Position numbers and translations under genes: made by a program. This document shows positions 15,678-27,923 of a DNA stretch of 64,000 bases, piece after piece (position 1 is the first letter of the stretch; the number at the start of each line of letters is the position of its first letter). The notes beneath the pieces are model-generated. The model saw nothing but the letters and a program-made list of their open reading frames with translations. It was not told the origin of the DNA and searched no databases. Source of the stretch: Osedax fenrisi (Eukaryota > Annelida > Polychaeta > Sabellida > Siboglinidae); assembly GCA_964019155.1 (NCBI GenBank), contig OZ025242.1, positions 61,134,500 to 61,198,499 of the forward strand. Direction: 5' to 3'.

Positions 15678-16990
15678 GAATTGAATTTTATTCATGATAA
15701 TTCATAATTATAAATATTAAAGTATACAGTAAATATTTAAATTAATAATAGGACATAAATAAGTTAATTAAATTAATATATATAAAATAAATATCAAACG
15801 TTCGCAATACATAATATTAAGATAGAATTAGATAATATTTACATGATATATCTTACATAAATATATTTAATTTACGAATTACATGGAACGGTTACATGCT
15901 ATAAGATAATAATAAAAATGACAATAAATTAAGTGATAAATCGCATAATAGATAAGAATCTATTAACATTAATTTTATTTATACGAGATTTGAAACAGTT
16001 CAAGGATGGAGAATGAACTGTTTCATAATCAAGATTATTCCATATATTTATTATACGGTTATTTAGATAGTGCATATATACATTTCTCCGTGACTTGTAA
16101 GCAACGATTTTTAAGTCGTGGCTACATGTTCTAGAATTTATCATGATGAAATATAATATTTCAGAGTGGTCACCCTTGCAAATATTATGAACTAGCTTGG
16201 ATGTCATAATTAGGTCTTTGTGAATACGCCGTAGTTCAAGAGATTTTAGTCCAAGGTAGTTTAGACATGCATTATACTATATAGTTTGGTCCACATTTAC
16301 CAAATAGCCTCATTGTGAACTATCTCTGAACTATTCGAGCTTGTAGGTTAGTCTATTGTATCATCTAGATTTTAGACCAGGATTCTAAACTTTTGTAGCA
16401 AAATCTAATTTAATATCTAATCTAATTTAGGTCGAGAATAAATAATATAAGCATTTCAACATCGCTGATAATAAAGCATCTACCTAAATTATTAATAGTC
16501 ATTAGAGCACATCTAAAATACTCCATTATATACCTATACAAATATAAACAATTATCAAATAGTGTAACTAAATATTTATTTACAATGCAGTTTTTAATTA
16601 GTTAGTTTTCTATATAATAGGTTGGTAATTGAATACTATTTAGTGACATTGGAGTTTTTGTTTGGTGCTATATAAAGTTGCCAATTTTTACTCCATGATA
16701 GCAATTAATTAATTGCTAATCACATAAGTTTTCAATCCGATAAGTCATTAGATTGTAGATGTACCGTAGTATCATCCGCAAATAAATATATTTTAATTTT
16801 ATAATTGAATATATTAGTTATATTATTTATGAAAATTATGAAAAGTAATGTTCCAATAAATGAACCTTGAGGTACACCTGATAGTACATTTTGAATTTAG
16901 AATACGAGTGATTTATTTTGACAGATTGTTTCCTATTAGTTAGAAAACATTGATCCATTTTAATATATTACCAGCATATTAGTGAGAAAA
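15678..16990 (-). pseudogene. LINE family C-like, more diverged copy
   Basis: The 3' end 'gaattgaattttattcatg' adjoins (ATT)n array 3. The minus-strand frame 16207-15929 encodes a C-terminal RT-like segment (SRRNVYMHYLNNRIINIWNNLDY). Further decayed RT text lies upstream on the minus strand. Around 16755-16880 it includes an ADDTTVHL-type catalytic region and a GVPQGSFIG-like box read with frameshifts. It stops near a family A MITE at 17003. Confidence 0.65.
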
Positions 16991-17002
16991 TGTAACGTAT
17001 TA

Positions 17003-17921
17003 GGGGAAAGTAACCGAATACGGACACTCTCGGTATCTCAGATAACATAAATCCTACAAAAAAAGTTTAATGAATAAAATATTCATAATTATATAAATAG
17101 TCTACAAAATTATTTTTATTTTTTAATTATTCAAAATATTGCTGATATATCCAATAAACTGATTTTTTATTACTTTTTACATTTATGAAAAACAAATTCA
17201 ACTTAAAACCTTCTTAAGAATATACAAATGTATCGATATAAAATATAACACTATATTATAAAAACATAAAGCATTCTAAAAATTATATATATAATTTCTA
17301 TATTTGTTATCAAATATTCATTAAGTTATAAGCATATATCTAGAGGTCATATAAGTTCCTAATACGGACACTCTAGATATCTTAATACGAACAACCTATA
17401 ACCAATCAGCTCGAAGCGTATGAAATATTCTGATATTCATAAAAATCGAGTGCGTTATAATATTAATACAACCAATAAAGCTAAATCTAAAATTTGTATT
17501 ATTTAGATACTTAAATTGTATTATTAATTAAAAAATAATAAAAATAAATAAATTATTAACTAATTAAATTAGAATAAATTGTTCATAAAATTAATTATAA
17601 ATAATGTAATTGTTATTTATCTTGAGTCATCAATAATATATAGTTTATATAGTGCTATATAGGGTTTCCTTATTATAACACAGGGTGTCCGTATTCGGTA
17701 CCCATGTCCTAATATCCCGTTATCTATAGATTATATTATACTATATTATTATCCATAGATGGAATTAAAAGATTAAATACAATTTCAAAATCACAATAAT
17801 ATCTATAATCATATAATATTAATATATCGTAATTTTTGAATACAAATAATGATTTATAAAATTGTAAGACCATTTATTGCCCTTAAAGTTTCCCCCGTAT
17901 TAGGTGCGGTCCACTTTCCCC
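17003..17921 (-). mobile_element. TA-MITE family A, complete copy, with paralogous empty site
   Basis: It begins TA-GGGGAAAGTAACCGAATACG and ends with CACTTTCCCC-TA. It carries the family's inner 'tccgtattcggtacccatgtcc' region near 17686-17710, shortened and mutated. The flanks 'aacgtat' and 'catgtaccggtgat' join to match LINE family C copy 1 at about 13457-13475 ('aacgtatcacatgtgccgg'). The element therefore sits inside a LINE C copy at a TA. No open reading frame is present. A TA target suggests mobilisation by a Tc1/mariner/pogo-type transposase (inference). Confidence 0.88.
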
Positions 17922-18640
17922 TACATGTACCGGTGATAAAACAATTAACAATTAACAATTAAAATTTATATTTTATAAAATTATATATATATATAAATAA
18001 ATATTACGTTACAACTTTTATAAATAATTTTTAAAGGTATATAAACTATTTGCTGATACAATATTTTCATCTAGACCATTCAAAAGTTTGGTTATTCGAT
18101 TATTTAGTAGGTTTTTTTTTTCATTTAATTTATATTTATTTGTAATACTTTGCATAGAATGGCCTCTGTTATAGTTGTTGATCTTTTAGATATTAATAAT
18201 AGATGATGCATCAATATATATCAATACATTAAATAGTTTATATACCATACTAGGATAACATCTAGTTGTTCTAATTTATGAGAATTTAGATTTAGGTAAA
18301 TTAATGTTTCCTTATAAGGTTGATAAGGTATTCCGCACTTCTCGATTAATTTTCGCGTAAAGAATTTGTTGGTCTTTTGTTGTTTTATGTTTAGTCCTTT
18401 AAATGTCATGGAATCTAATCCCAGATTCCAGACTGTATAAGTATATTCAAGGTGGGATTTAGCATATAATATATATATATATGATTTTCTAATTGCTTGA
18501 ATATTATTAGTAATGAAAAAATACGATTGATAACACTTATGCATACACATACCATACACATACCATACACACCAATATGTTCAGAGAAATGTAATGATGG
18601 ATCAAATTTGATAATATGATTGCGATACGATTTATGTGTA
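17922..18640 (-). pseudogene. LINE family C, 3' fragment, copy 4
   Basis: It continues the LINE C 3' UTR interrupted by the MITE, then the decayed C-terminal RT (minus frame 18559-18221: ITNNIQAIRKSYI, AKSHLEYTYTVWNLG, KKFFTRKLIEKCGIPYQPY). It is more diverged than copies 1 and 2. The 5' limit is lost in AT-rich repeats near 18640. Confidence 0.82.
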
Positions 18641-18906
18641 TATATATATATATATATGTATGTGTGTATGTGTATATATTTGTAGAATAATTGTATATTT
18701 TTATATATGTGTGTATAATTATATATATATATATATATATATATAGATATATTTATAATTATTTACGTTAAATATCAAGTTATATTTGAAATTAATTATT
18801 ATTATCAGTGAACACTTTTTATAAAACATGCTGCATATATGCCTACTATCTTCTGTAATATAATGCCCTATATGATAAGACGGCACCCGCGTCATCGCTA
18901 ACAAAT

Positions 18907-19158
18907 ATGGTACGTAGTAAATCATTGTGGTATTCATTTAATAAGCGAGCTCCGAGAATGCTGGTTTGGAATATATCGATGATAATGTGGATGGTTGTGT
19001 GGATGCAGCCCTGCCCTGTAGACAGTGATACCGGGTGTCCAGTTAGTGGTATTAAGGGGTGCGAGTGCACTGATGCCGATGAAACCATACTTTGCAAAAA
19101 GAAGTACACTGGTGACGCTATTCCCAGTTTCAGTAGATTACATAAAGAATATACAAAG
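18907..19158 (+). CDS. LRR gene exon 1: signal peptide and LRRNT
   Basis: 84 codons from the first in-frame ATG after an upstream stop. The hydrophobic run MLVWNISMIMWMVVWMQ (residues about 18-34) is a good signal peptide; if translation starts at the internal Met18 it would be N-terminal as expected. It is followed by the LRRNT cysteine pattern CP...GCP...GCECTDADETILCKKK and the start of the first LRR (DAIPSF). The exon ends in AAAG before the donor GTTAGT at 19159, phase 0. Translation past the donor stops within four codons, supporting splicing. Base composition is clearly richer in G+C than the surrounding intron sequence. LRRNT caps of this type occur in Slit-like and small secreted LRR proteins. 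Confidence 0.75.
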
Positions 19159-19759
19159 GTTAGTAATAGATAATGCACTGCTTATATAAATATGTATTAT
19201 ATATATATATAATGAGATTATAATGTGTAGTATGTTACATACTGTATGTAATATTAATTGTTCTTTATAATTATATTAATATATTTATATATATATATAA
19301 TTATATTAATTACTAATTTATTGAATGTGTAAATAATGCTGTGTCATTGAAATAGTTTTATTTGATATTATAATTAACAAATACATATATAGTATATAGT
19401 ATATAGTATATAGTATATATTATATACGCAATTATATGATAATTCTAAATATTACGTATGATGGACACGTTGACATAGTGAAGACAATTATTATCCATCA
19501 CGAATTCGTTTAATTTTGTCTATTAGTATATTTTATAATATATTCAAAAATATAATATTTTATATATCACATCGCATTGTAATTTTAGTTATCATATATG
19601 TATACATTTATTCTTTTATAACCATAGTTAACTACTTTAAAGACGTCTTCAGTAGACTCACTATATTTACTATAATATAGTGACTGAATAGGAATGTGTC
19701 TAAAAGTGGTGTATGCATAGGTATACTATATATATATATATATAATATATATTATATAT

Positions 19760-19825
<66 letters not shown>

Positions 19826-20199
19826 CGAAAGTGCCTTCTGAATGAATTTATCTGTAAAGGTAATATTTAATATATAAATATTTTTTTATGTGTATGTTTT
19901 TATTTTGGTTTCATCCCATCCAGCAATTTAGATAAAGTTATTATTAACTTATATATATATAAGTTTCAATTATAAAAAATCACAATCCAACATGTAGGAT
20001 AAATATATAGTAATAATAACAAAAATATATAAATATAATTTGTTAATATTTTCAAAATATGTGTTTGTTAATCTGATTGTCATAAATTTCATAAATACAT
20101 GTTGGAATGTGATATTTATTAAACTCAAATACAAAATAATATGGTCTTGAAGCTATATGTTAATATCTAAATTATATATCAATATAATACAAAGATATT
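19159..20199. other. LRR gene intron 1, proximal part
   Basis: A+T-rich intron sequence with several (AT)n tracts (largest about 19729-19819) and a short 'agtatat' repeat near 19389. No coding or structured element is recognised. Confidence 0.5.
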
Positions 20200-20865
20200 T
20201 CTGAAATAATAACGTATGTCAAAATGGGTAATTTTGCCGATGCAAGTCTGGTTATTTGGCCGATCATTAACCAATCAGGTATCAGATAATACAATTATAG
20301 AATTAGTATACAAATTTATGGCTAATCATATGTATGGCTATCATCATGTATACACTATCCCACCTCTGGTATATCATATTATTAGATATATATGATTTGA
20401 TAGTAAACAATTATTTTAAAAATATAATAAAATGCGTAATATGAAGTTCAATAATGAAGTAATATACATTTTCAATAATTTTTAAATTATTATATAATGT
20501 GACGGTTGTATTAAGTGAGTGCCTAATTATTCATCATTTTATTCAAGAAATTTAATATATATTTTGAGAACATATATATTGAAAACATGATATAGGTCAA
20601 ATATCAAGTAAAGTTCTACTATCGGCCAAATTACCCGACTTTGCTGTTTTTTATGCATATTTATATAGCTTATTAATATTCATTTTATTCGCAAAATATA
20701 CACAAATATGAATAATTAAAATACAAATATCGTAAATTAATATAATATTAGTTACATAGTATATAATAGTTATTAGAAAATATGTACATTTCGATTTTGA
20801 ACATTTCTAGTAACACATATAAAAAATCGGCAAAATTATCCTTCCTTTCCCTAGTATATATATAT
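20200..20865. mobile_element. TA-MITE family B (candidate)
   Basis: Inverted copies of GGNTAATTTTGCCGAT lie at about 20226-20241 and 20826-20841. A second, inner pair reads TTTGGCCGAT near 20255 and ATCGGCCAAA near 20614. The right end reads 'tccttcctttccctag', close to the family A terminus TTTCCCCTA, and also abuts TA. The left terminus is eroded. No open frame. The symmetrical layout of terminal plus subterminal inverted motifs is what family A also shows, so the two may share a transposase. Confidence 0.55.
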
Positions 20866-22211
20866 ATAATTAAAACAGGTTATATATACAAGTAGTTAAA
20901 TAAATACAAACACACACATATATAAATATATATATATCGCAATATTAATAGGTAGGTATTATTTAATTTCAAAATAACTACACATTTAATATTATTATTG
21001 TATAATTTATTTCGCGTATGATTAATAATGTGCCCTCCAATACTGTATATCATAATGCACAGATAATGGTAATATTACGTTAAATTTAAAAACAGTGATT
21101 TTATATTTCCCTATTTATTCATTATATTAATATTAGTAGAAGGATCATTTATATAGTTTAATATATCTATTTACTTAATATTCTGATTATTCTACATTAT
21201 TTTCTATTGAATCATTTTTATTTAAACCATTTTATTATTTTTATAAACATGCGATTTTAGCGATTAATTTATTTTTAACATTATATTTATTATTTAACCA
21301 ATTTGATTTAAATATATAGTTTTTAATTGTAGCCTTATATTATCAATAATTTTAATATTTAAAAAAATTAATGTAATTTAAGAAAACACTAATTATCCAA
21401 TATAGGCTATCTATGACTTTAATTTCTGACATTCCTAATTGAAATGATATTGTAGACTTATATGAATGTTATAATTGCAGACTTAGGGGAAAGTAACCGA
21501 ATACGTACACTCTCGGTATCTCAGAAACCATACATCCTACAAAAAAATATTTAATTAATAAAATATTCATAATAATATAAATAGTCTAAATAAGTATTTT
21601 TTTATTTTTTTATTATTCAAAATATTGCTGATATATCCAATAAACTGATTTTTTTATAACGTTTTTAAATTTATGAAAAAAAATTTCAACTTAAAACCTT
21701 CTTAAGAAATACAAATGTATCGATATAAAACATAACAATATATTATTAAAAACTAAATCATTCAAAACATTATATACATAATTGTTATATTTGTTATAAA
21801 ATATTAATTAATTTATTAGCATATATCTAGAGGTCATATAAGTCCCTAATACGGACACTATAGGTGTATTAATATGGATACCCTATAACCAATCAGCAGC
21901 GTGTGAACTATTCTGATTTTCATAAAAATCGCATGCGTTACAATATGAATACCACAAATGAAGCTAAATCTAAAAAGTTATTATTTTGATAATTAACTTG
22001 TACTATTAATTAATAAATTAATAAAAATGAATAAGTTAATTACTAATTAAATTATATTAAATTATTCATAAAATGAATTATAAATAATGCAATTGTAATT
22101 TATCTCATTGGTTCATCAATAATATATAGTTTATCTAGTGGTATATAGGGCGTCCATATTATAATACAGGGTGTCCGAATTCTGACATAGGTACCGAATA
22201 CGGACACTCCC

Positions 22212-23382
22212 GACGGCTGTTAAGAGTGATTTTAGACATGATGTTGATAATGGATTCGGCTGCTTCACATGATTCATCAACATTTTAGTATTGAGAATAC
22301 CCAAACATTTTTTTTTAGATTTAGGTCAATATTTGCTGTGCGAGGGCATGTTCACTTTACAAAAAAGTTAACATGGCAATAGATAGGAAAATTCCAAAAA
22401 AAAACAAATATGTATATTTTTCACATTTATAATTAAGATAAAATCATAACATTTTCAGAATATGTGTAATGTGTATAGTTCCTATGAATGATATAAAATG
22501 TATAAAAAAAATAATTTTATTTCTAGGATTTTTTTTCAAATTATAGGATTTTCCAGTATTTTTGTTGACCTCTCATAATTTTGTACAGACTAGTTATATT
22601 TGATAAATTTATATTATATATAATAAAAAAAAAATTAATTAATCACTATATGTTACAATTTGGCCGAAAAAATAATAACTACCCTGGTATTTCTTTAATT
22701 TTGTTAAAAATCATCAACAAATGAAAAAATTTTCTGTGCATTAATAAATGCATACATTTATAAATTTTAAGATTTTTTTTTCTACCTCATATTAATATGT
22801 TATATTTTAACGTACAAGTATTATAAATTTTAAAAAATAGCTCTTTATAATTTTAATAAATAATCAAAGTGGCCTAATTTTTAGAAAATTTGTATATATA
22901 TAAATTTTATTTTATTATTTAAATTAATTATCTAATAACTAATATTGTAATTAGGGATACTATAGATAATATTTACTATATATTAATGTTATATACTAGA
23001 AGAATTAATTATCTAATAACTAATATTGTAATTAGGGATACTATATATATTATTTACTATATATTAATGTTATATATTAGAAGAATATAGTATTTAAAAA
23101 TAGTACTCATTATTATATATATACCCATTACAATAAAATGCAAATAACATGTACAGAATTCAAATAAATGTCCTTAAGGACATTTGTATATAAATATATA
23201 CAATACAATTACATAGTAATAACGACATTTCGAGATTTTTTTTTTTTTAAAACCTCCGTCGCATCACCAATAATGAACCAAAATGTATATGGTTTAATAA
23301 AATAGTACCATGAGCATCATATCTATGGAATTTAATATGAAGCAGTATGATCTGTAAAATAAAATCACTCTTAACGGTGGTC
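22212..23382. mobile_element. Nested TIR element (about 1.17 kb) inside the MITE
   Basis: The ends are imperfect inverted repeats: GACGGCTGTTAAGAGTGATT... at 22212 and its complement ending in CACTCTTAACGGTGGTC at 23382. They match over 23 positions with about four differences, all in the outer seven bases. The inner 16 bp match exactly. A CCC or CC flanks both sides, so a 2-3 bp target duplication is possible. The interior has no recognisable coding sequence. It holds an 81-bp unit repeated twice in tandem at about 22922-23084. The superfamily is not determined. Confidence 0.8.
22922..23084. repeat. 81-bp tandem duplication
   Basis: The block starting 'aattaattatctaataact' recurs 81 bp later with about two substitutions, inside the nested TIR element. 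Confidence 0.85.
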
Positions 23383-23936
23383 CCCCGTTATCTATTGAAT
23401 AAAAATAATAAATAACATTTTAAAATCACAATAATATAATATTAATATATTGTATTTTTTGAATACAAATAATGAGTCATAAAATGTTAAGACCATTTAT
23501 TGTTAAAGTGTCCGTATTAGATGTCCACTTTCCCCTATAGATACGCCTACAAAATTACGTAAATTGAGATAACGTGTATGCAGTAGATACCTACATCAAA
23601 TCGTCGGGCACTAAAGACTAAATTGCAAACAGAGATTAATTATTTTATATTGCCTACAAACTATAATATATATATAGTCAATTTCACTTATTGCCACTAT
23701 AGTATACGATGTCACATTAGATTATTAAAGTGACCGTGACAATCGATCACTATATTGCGATAATGATCGTAATCGTGATCGAGATCGTTATGGTGATCGT
23801 GATAGTATACCTACTCACAATAGTAATGACTATCAATAAATTATCGTGATCGGAGAATTTGATTTTATGGTAAAATCATGATTAAAAAACAGGATCTATG
23901 CCCATCGATGTATATATATATTATATATAATATATA

Positions 23937-23980
<44 letters not shown>

Positions 23981-23989
23981 TTATGAATT

Positions 23990-24350
23990 GAATTAGTTGC
24001 GTAGGACTTGGCGTCCCCTTGTAGAACACATGTACACTTTATTTTGTAGGCCTCTTATTCTGCTCCCCTTCTTTTACAATGTCAGAATTGGAACGCCACT
24101 ATTCTCTCTGATGCCATCCGACCATATCTGTAATGGACGTCCCTGGGTCTTGAATTTGTGAAGTTCAACTTGTAACCAGCAGTAATTATATCTAAGTTTC
24201 TTGCTACATGACGTAGTTTTCTTTTCACAATTACCTTTTCTATAGTTTCAACTGCGTTCAGTGATTTTTAAATCGCTATATTACTGAGATGGTCACTCCT
24301 TGTAACTCGCAGGATATCTCTTAGACATTTCATTTCGAAAACCAGCAGGG
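23990..24350 (-). pseudogene. LINE 3' coding fragment (RTE-like C-terminus)
   Basis: On the minus strand this reads MKCLRDILRVTRSDHLSNI, a stop, then SLNAVETIEKVIVKRKLRH and further broken text with a GRPRD-like motif (SRPRDVHYRYGRMAS). This resembles the region after the RT domain in RTE-like LINEs (a CLR.IL...R.DHLRN...KVIVKRRLRW type region). The catalytic part is absent. It lies within LRR intron 1 next to an (AT)n tract at about 23915-23977. Confidence 0.6.
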
Positions 24351-24559
24351 ATGAAATTAACATATATAAATATAAAAATCATTATTTTAAATAAGTTTAT
24401 AATATCATGACTTCATACAACTTTAAATAAGTATAACGTATTTTAAACTAAATGTACCATGAATAGAAGAACTTGTATTAACAATTCAAGTATAAAAAAT
24501 GAGTTGTATTACATTTGTGGTAAGGTAACATTGTTGAATCAGAAGTCAAATATAACGCC

Positions 24560-26270
24560 ATTTATAAAAAAAAACCTACAAGGATTATTTCGGAATGCAT
24601 TTAGGAGACCAATATAAACCATATGCACCGCATATTTATTGTAAAACCTGTACTGTTAACTTATATCGTTGGAACAATAATAAATTAAAATCTTTAAATT
24701 TAGGAATACCAATGATATGGAGAGACTGTCAGAATCATGTATCGGATTCTTATTTGTGCATGGTAAATTTTAATGGTTAATATATAGAATAAATATGTTT
24801 ACCTACATATATATTTATATAATTCTATATGTAGGAATTCACATGAATAATATATATTCGATATACTTTCAGCTATACGGCCTGTACCCCATAGTGATGA
24901 TATTACGATACCAATACCACCAGATAATCTTGATTCATCATCAGAATCAGATGATGAAAATGAAATTAATGATGATTTATCACAGGAATACATTCCCCAT
25001 GAAAATAAAAGATACCTTGAACAATTTAATCAACATGATCTAAATGACTTAACAAGAGATATTGGCCTATCCAAAGAATCTGCTCAATTACTTGGGTCTA
25101 GATTAGCAGAATGTCAAAAATTATCAAAAGAAACAACATACTCTTGGTATCGAAGTCGTGACATTGAGTTTAGGAAGTATTTACTACCAATGGAGAACTT
25201 GTATATTGTAACAATATTATTGGATTTGTAGAAGGTATGGGTATTGCGTATGCAGATTCAGACTGGAGATTATTTATCGATTCATCAAATAAAAGTCTTA
25301 AAGCAGTTTTATTATACAATGGTAATAGAGTCTCTTCAATTCCTGTCGGTTATTCAATTAGTATGTCAGAAAATTACAATAATATGATTGTACTTCTTGA
25401 TTTATTAAATTATTATAATCACAAATGGATGATTATCGGAGACTTGAAGCTAATATATTATAATATTTATTATAATAATGATAATTATTTAAAATGTTTT
25501 ATTATTTTAATATATACATTTGTAGATTGTCGTCATACTTTTGGGTATGCAATCTAGGTATACCAATTGGTATAATAAATTCCCATGTTTCTCTGCAAAT
25601 GGGATAGTAGAGCTGACAGAGAACATTATTCAAGACGCATATGGCCAAAACGTGATAATTGACATCCTGGTTCACACAATATAATACAAAATTCTCTTGT
25701 TAAATCCCAATAGAATACTACTTCCTCAATTACACATTAAGCTAGGGATTATGAAAATGTATATTGAAATGATCGAAATGAATCTACCATGCAATTCCTG
25801 AGAAGAATATTCCCAAATTTAATTGAAGCCAATATCACAGAAGGCATATTAAATGGATAAGATAATTAATACACGACAATGACTTCTATATGTTAACTCA
25901 ATGATCCTAACACTCCGAAAATGGATTGCATTAACATCTATTATACACAATTTCCTGGGCAACCATCGCAGTGCAGATTATGAAAATTTGGTAGACGAAT
26001 AATGCATTGTATAAAAAGACTAGGGTCTAGAATATTAATTAAGATGCATTTTTTTAAGATCCCATTTTGATTATTTTCCAAACAAATGTGGTGATTTTAG
26101 CGAAGAACAATTGTTCTTAATCTTTAATTGGGCGCTTTCTCCAGGATATTACTATAATATAAGATAGATATCAAGGAAAATGGGATATAAATATTCTTTC
26201 GGACTACTGTTGGTGTTTAAAAAGAGACGATATTAATCCAAAACACAAGAGAAAAACTATCAAACAGTCA
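24560..26270 (+). pseudogene. Degenerate two-exon gene of a repeated metazoan family (putative transposase-like)
   Basis: The first coding block (about 24571-24775) reads YFGMHLGDQYKPYAPHIYC, KTCTVNLYRWNN, GIPMIWRDCQNHVSDSYLCM. A 97-bp intron (donor GTTAAT at 24776, acceptor TTTCAG ending 24872) is followed in phase by AIRPVPHSDDITIPIPPDNL, an acidic serine stretch, LTRDIGLSKESAQLLGSRLAE and TTYSWYRSRDIEFRKYL. After a frameshift near 25200 it continues ADSDWRLFIDSSNKSLKAVL, then SIPVGYSISMSENYNNM and WMIIGDLK. Later broken pieces read LPQLHIKLGIMK, FLGNHRSADYENLVDE and SHFDYFPNKCGDFSEEQ. I recall this architecture from multi-copy unnamed proteins of arthropods and cnidarians. It has Asp residues spaced as in DDE enzymes. 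Many stops make it dead. Function is not known. Confidence 0.75.
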
Positions 26271-26721
26271 TTTATATAAATATTTAAATAATATTCTATA
26301 ATATTAATACTTATTATTGTTATTTTATATTCCTAATAAATTATATATATATAACCTAAATATATTTGTCTTGATCATTTATTTTTTTAATATTTCTCAT
26401 ATTTGTTAAAAAAATTAAGAATAGAATAACAAAAAAATAGAGATGATTGAACAAAATATATTTCATATTTTAATTCAGTGTCAAAAAGTAGTTTATAATC
26501 AGTTAATAAACCCTTGATAACAAACAAACAAAATTCAAATGCAGACCAGTGTAATGTATATTTTAAATATTTAAATATTTATATTTTTAAACGATTGAGA
26601 AACAATATTTTACTTTACAATTGTCAAATATGTAAGAGTCGTAATGAAAAATTCAGTTTTTAAAATCAGATTTAGTTTATAATTAAATAAATATAAATAT
26701 TTAAAAATAAACGTATACTTA

Positions 26722-27626
26722 GGGGAAAGTAACCTAATACGGACACTTTAACAATAAATGGTCTTAAAGTTGTATGACTCATTATTTGTATTCAAAAATT
26801 ACAATATATTAATATTATATGATTATAGATATTATTGTAATTTTAAAATTTTATTTAATCCTTTAATTAAATAGATAACGGGGGTGTCCGTATTCGGTAC
26901 CCATGTCCGAATACGGACACCCTGTGTTATAATACGGACACCCTATATACCACTAGATAAACTATATATTATTGATGAATCAATCAGACAAATTACAATT
27001 ACGTTATTTATAATTAATTTTATAAAAAATATATTGTAATTTAATTAGTTAATAATTTATTTATTTTTATTATTTTTTAATTAATAATACAATGTAAGTA
27101 TCTAAATAATAATTTTTTTAGAATTAGCTTTATTGGTGGTATTAATATTATAACGCACGCGATTTTTATAAAAATCAGAATTGTTCATACGCTGCGCGCT
27201 GATTGGTTATAGGGTGTCCGTATTAAGACATTTAGAGTGTCCGTATTAGGAACGTATATGACCTCTAGATATATGCTTATAACTTAATGAATATTTGATA
27301 ACAAATATAGAAATTAAAAATACAATTTTTAGAATGCCTTATTTTTTAATAATATAGTGTTATATTTTATATCGATACATTTGTATAATCTTGAGAAGGT
27401 TTTAAGTTAACATTTTATTTCATAAATTTAAAAACGTAATAAAAAAATCAGTTTATTGGATATATTAGCAAAAAAATTTATAATTTAAAAATAAAAAATA
27501 CTTTTTTAGACTATTTTTATAATTATGAATATTTTATTCATTAAACATTTTTTTGTAGGATTTATGGTTTCTAAATTACCGAGAGTGTCCGTATTCGGGC
27601 ACTGTCCGTATTCGGTTACTTTCCCC
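26722..27626 (+). mobile_element. TA-MITE family A, best-preserved copy (905 bp)
   Basis: The ends are TA-GGGGAAAGTAACCTAATACG and CGTATTCGGTTACTTTCCCC-TA, giving inverted repeats of about 20 bp. Between them are further inverted motifs: GTGTCCGTATTCGG then, after nine bases, CCGAATACGGACAC (about 26883-26922). A 14-bp perfect stem is thus available in the middle of one half. GTGTCCGTATT-type motifs recur in direct and inverted orientation at 26933, 27213, 27235 and 27585. No frame longer than chance. The TA flanks suggest Tc1/mariner/pogo-type mobilisation (inference). Confidence 0.9.
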
Positions 27627-27883
27627 TATATGTATTATAATTATATTAATTAATATTTCGTAAATTAATTATTTTTTGATTGGAGTTATATTTTAAATAT
27701 ATCTTGGGTATCGATATTACGTATATGTCAGTATTAGAATACGTTCCTCTATATAAATTCCTCTTTTTAGTCACCATATTACTATTAAGAAGATAGGTGA
27801 AATAAATCCGTATTTATTTAAATTATATACATATATATATATATATATAGTGGTATATTTCTATAATAAGTATGTATGTTTAT

Positions 27884-27923
<40 letters not shown>

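Larger units (their letters stand above)
21486..23535 (-). mobile_element. TA-MITE family A copy interrupted by another transposon
   Basis: It starts TA-GGGGAAAGTAACCGAATACG and ends CACTTTCCCC-TA. It follows the family sequence until the central hairpin near 22205, is broken by the nested element at 22212-23382, then resumes with 'cccgttatctattgaat' to the end. Removing the nested element restores a normal length of roughly 0.88 kb. Confidence 0.88.
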
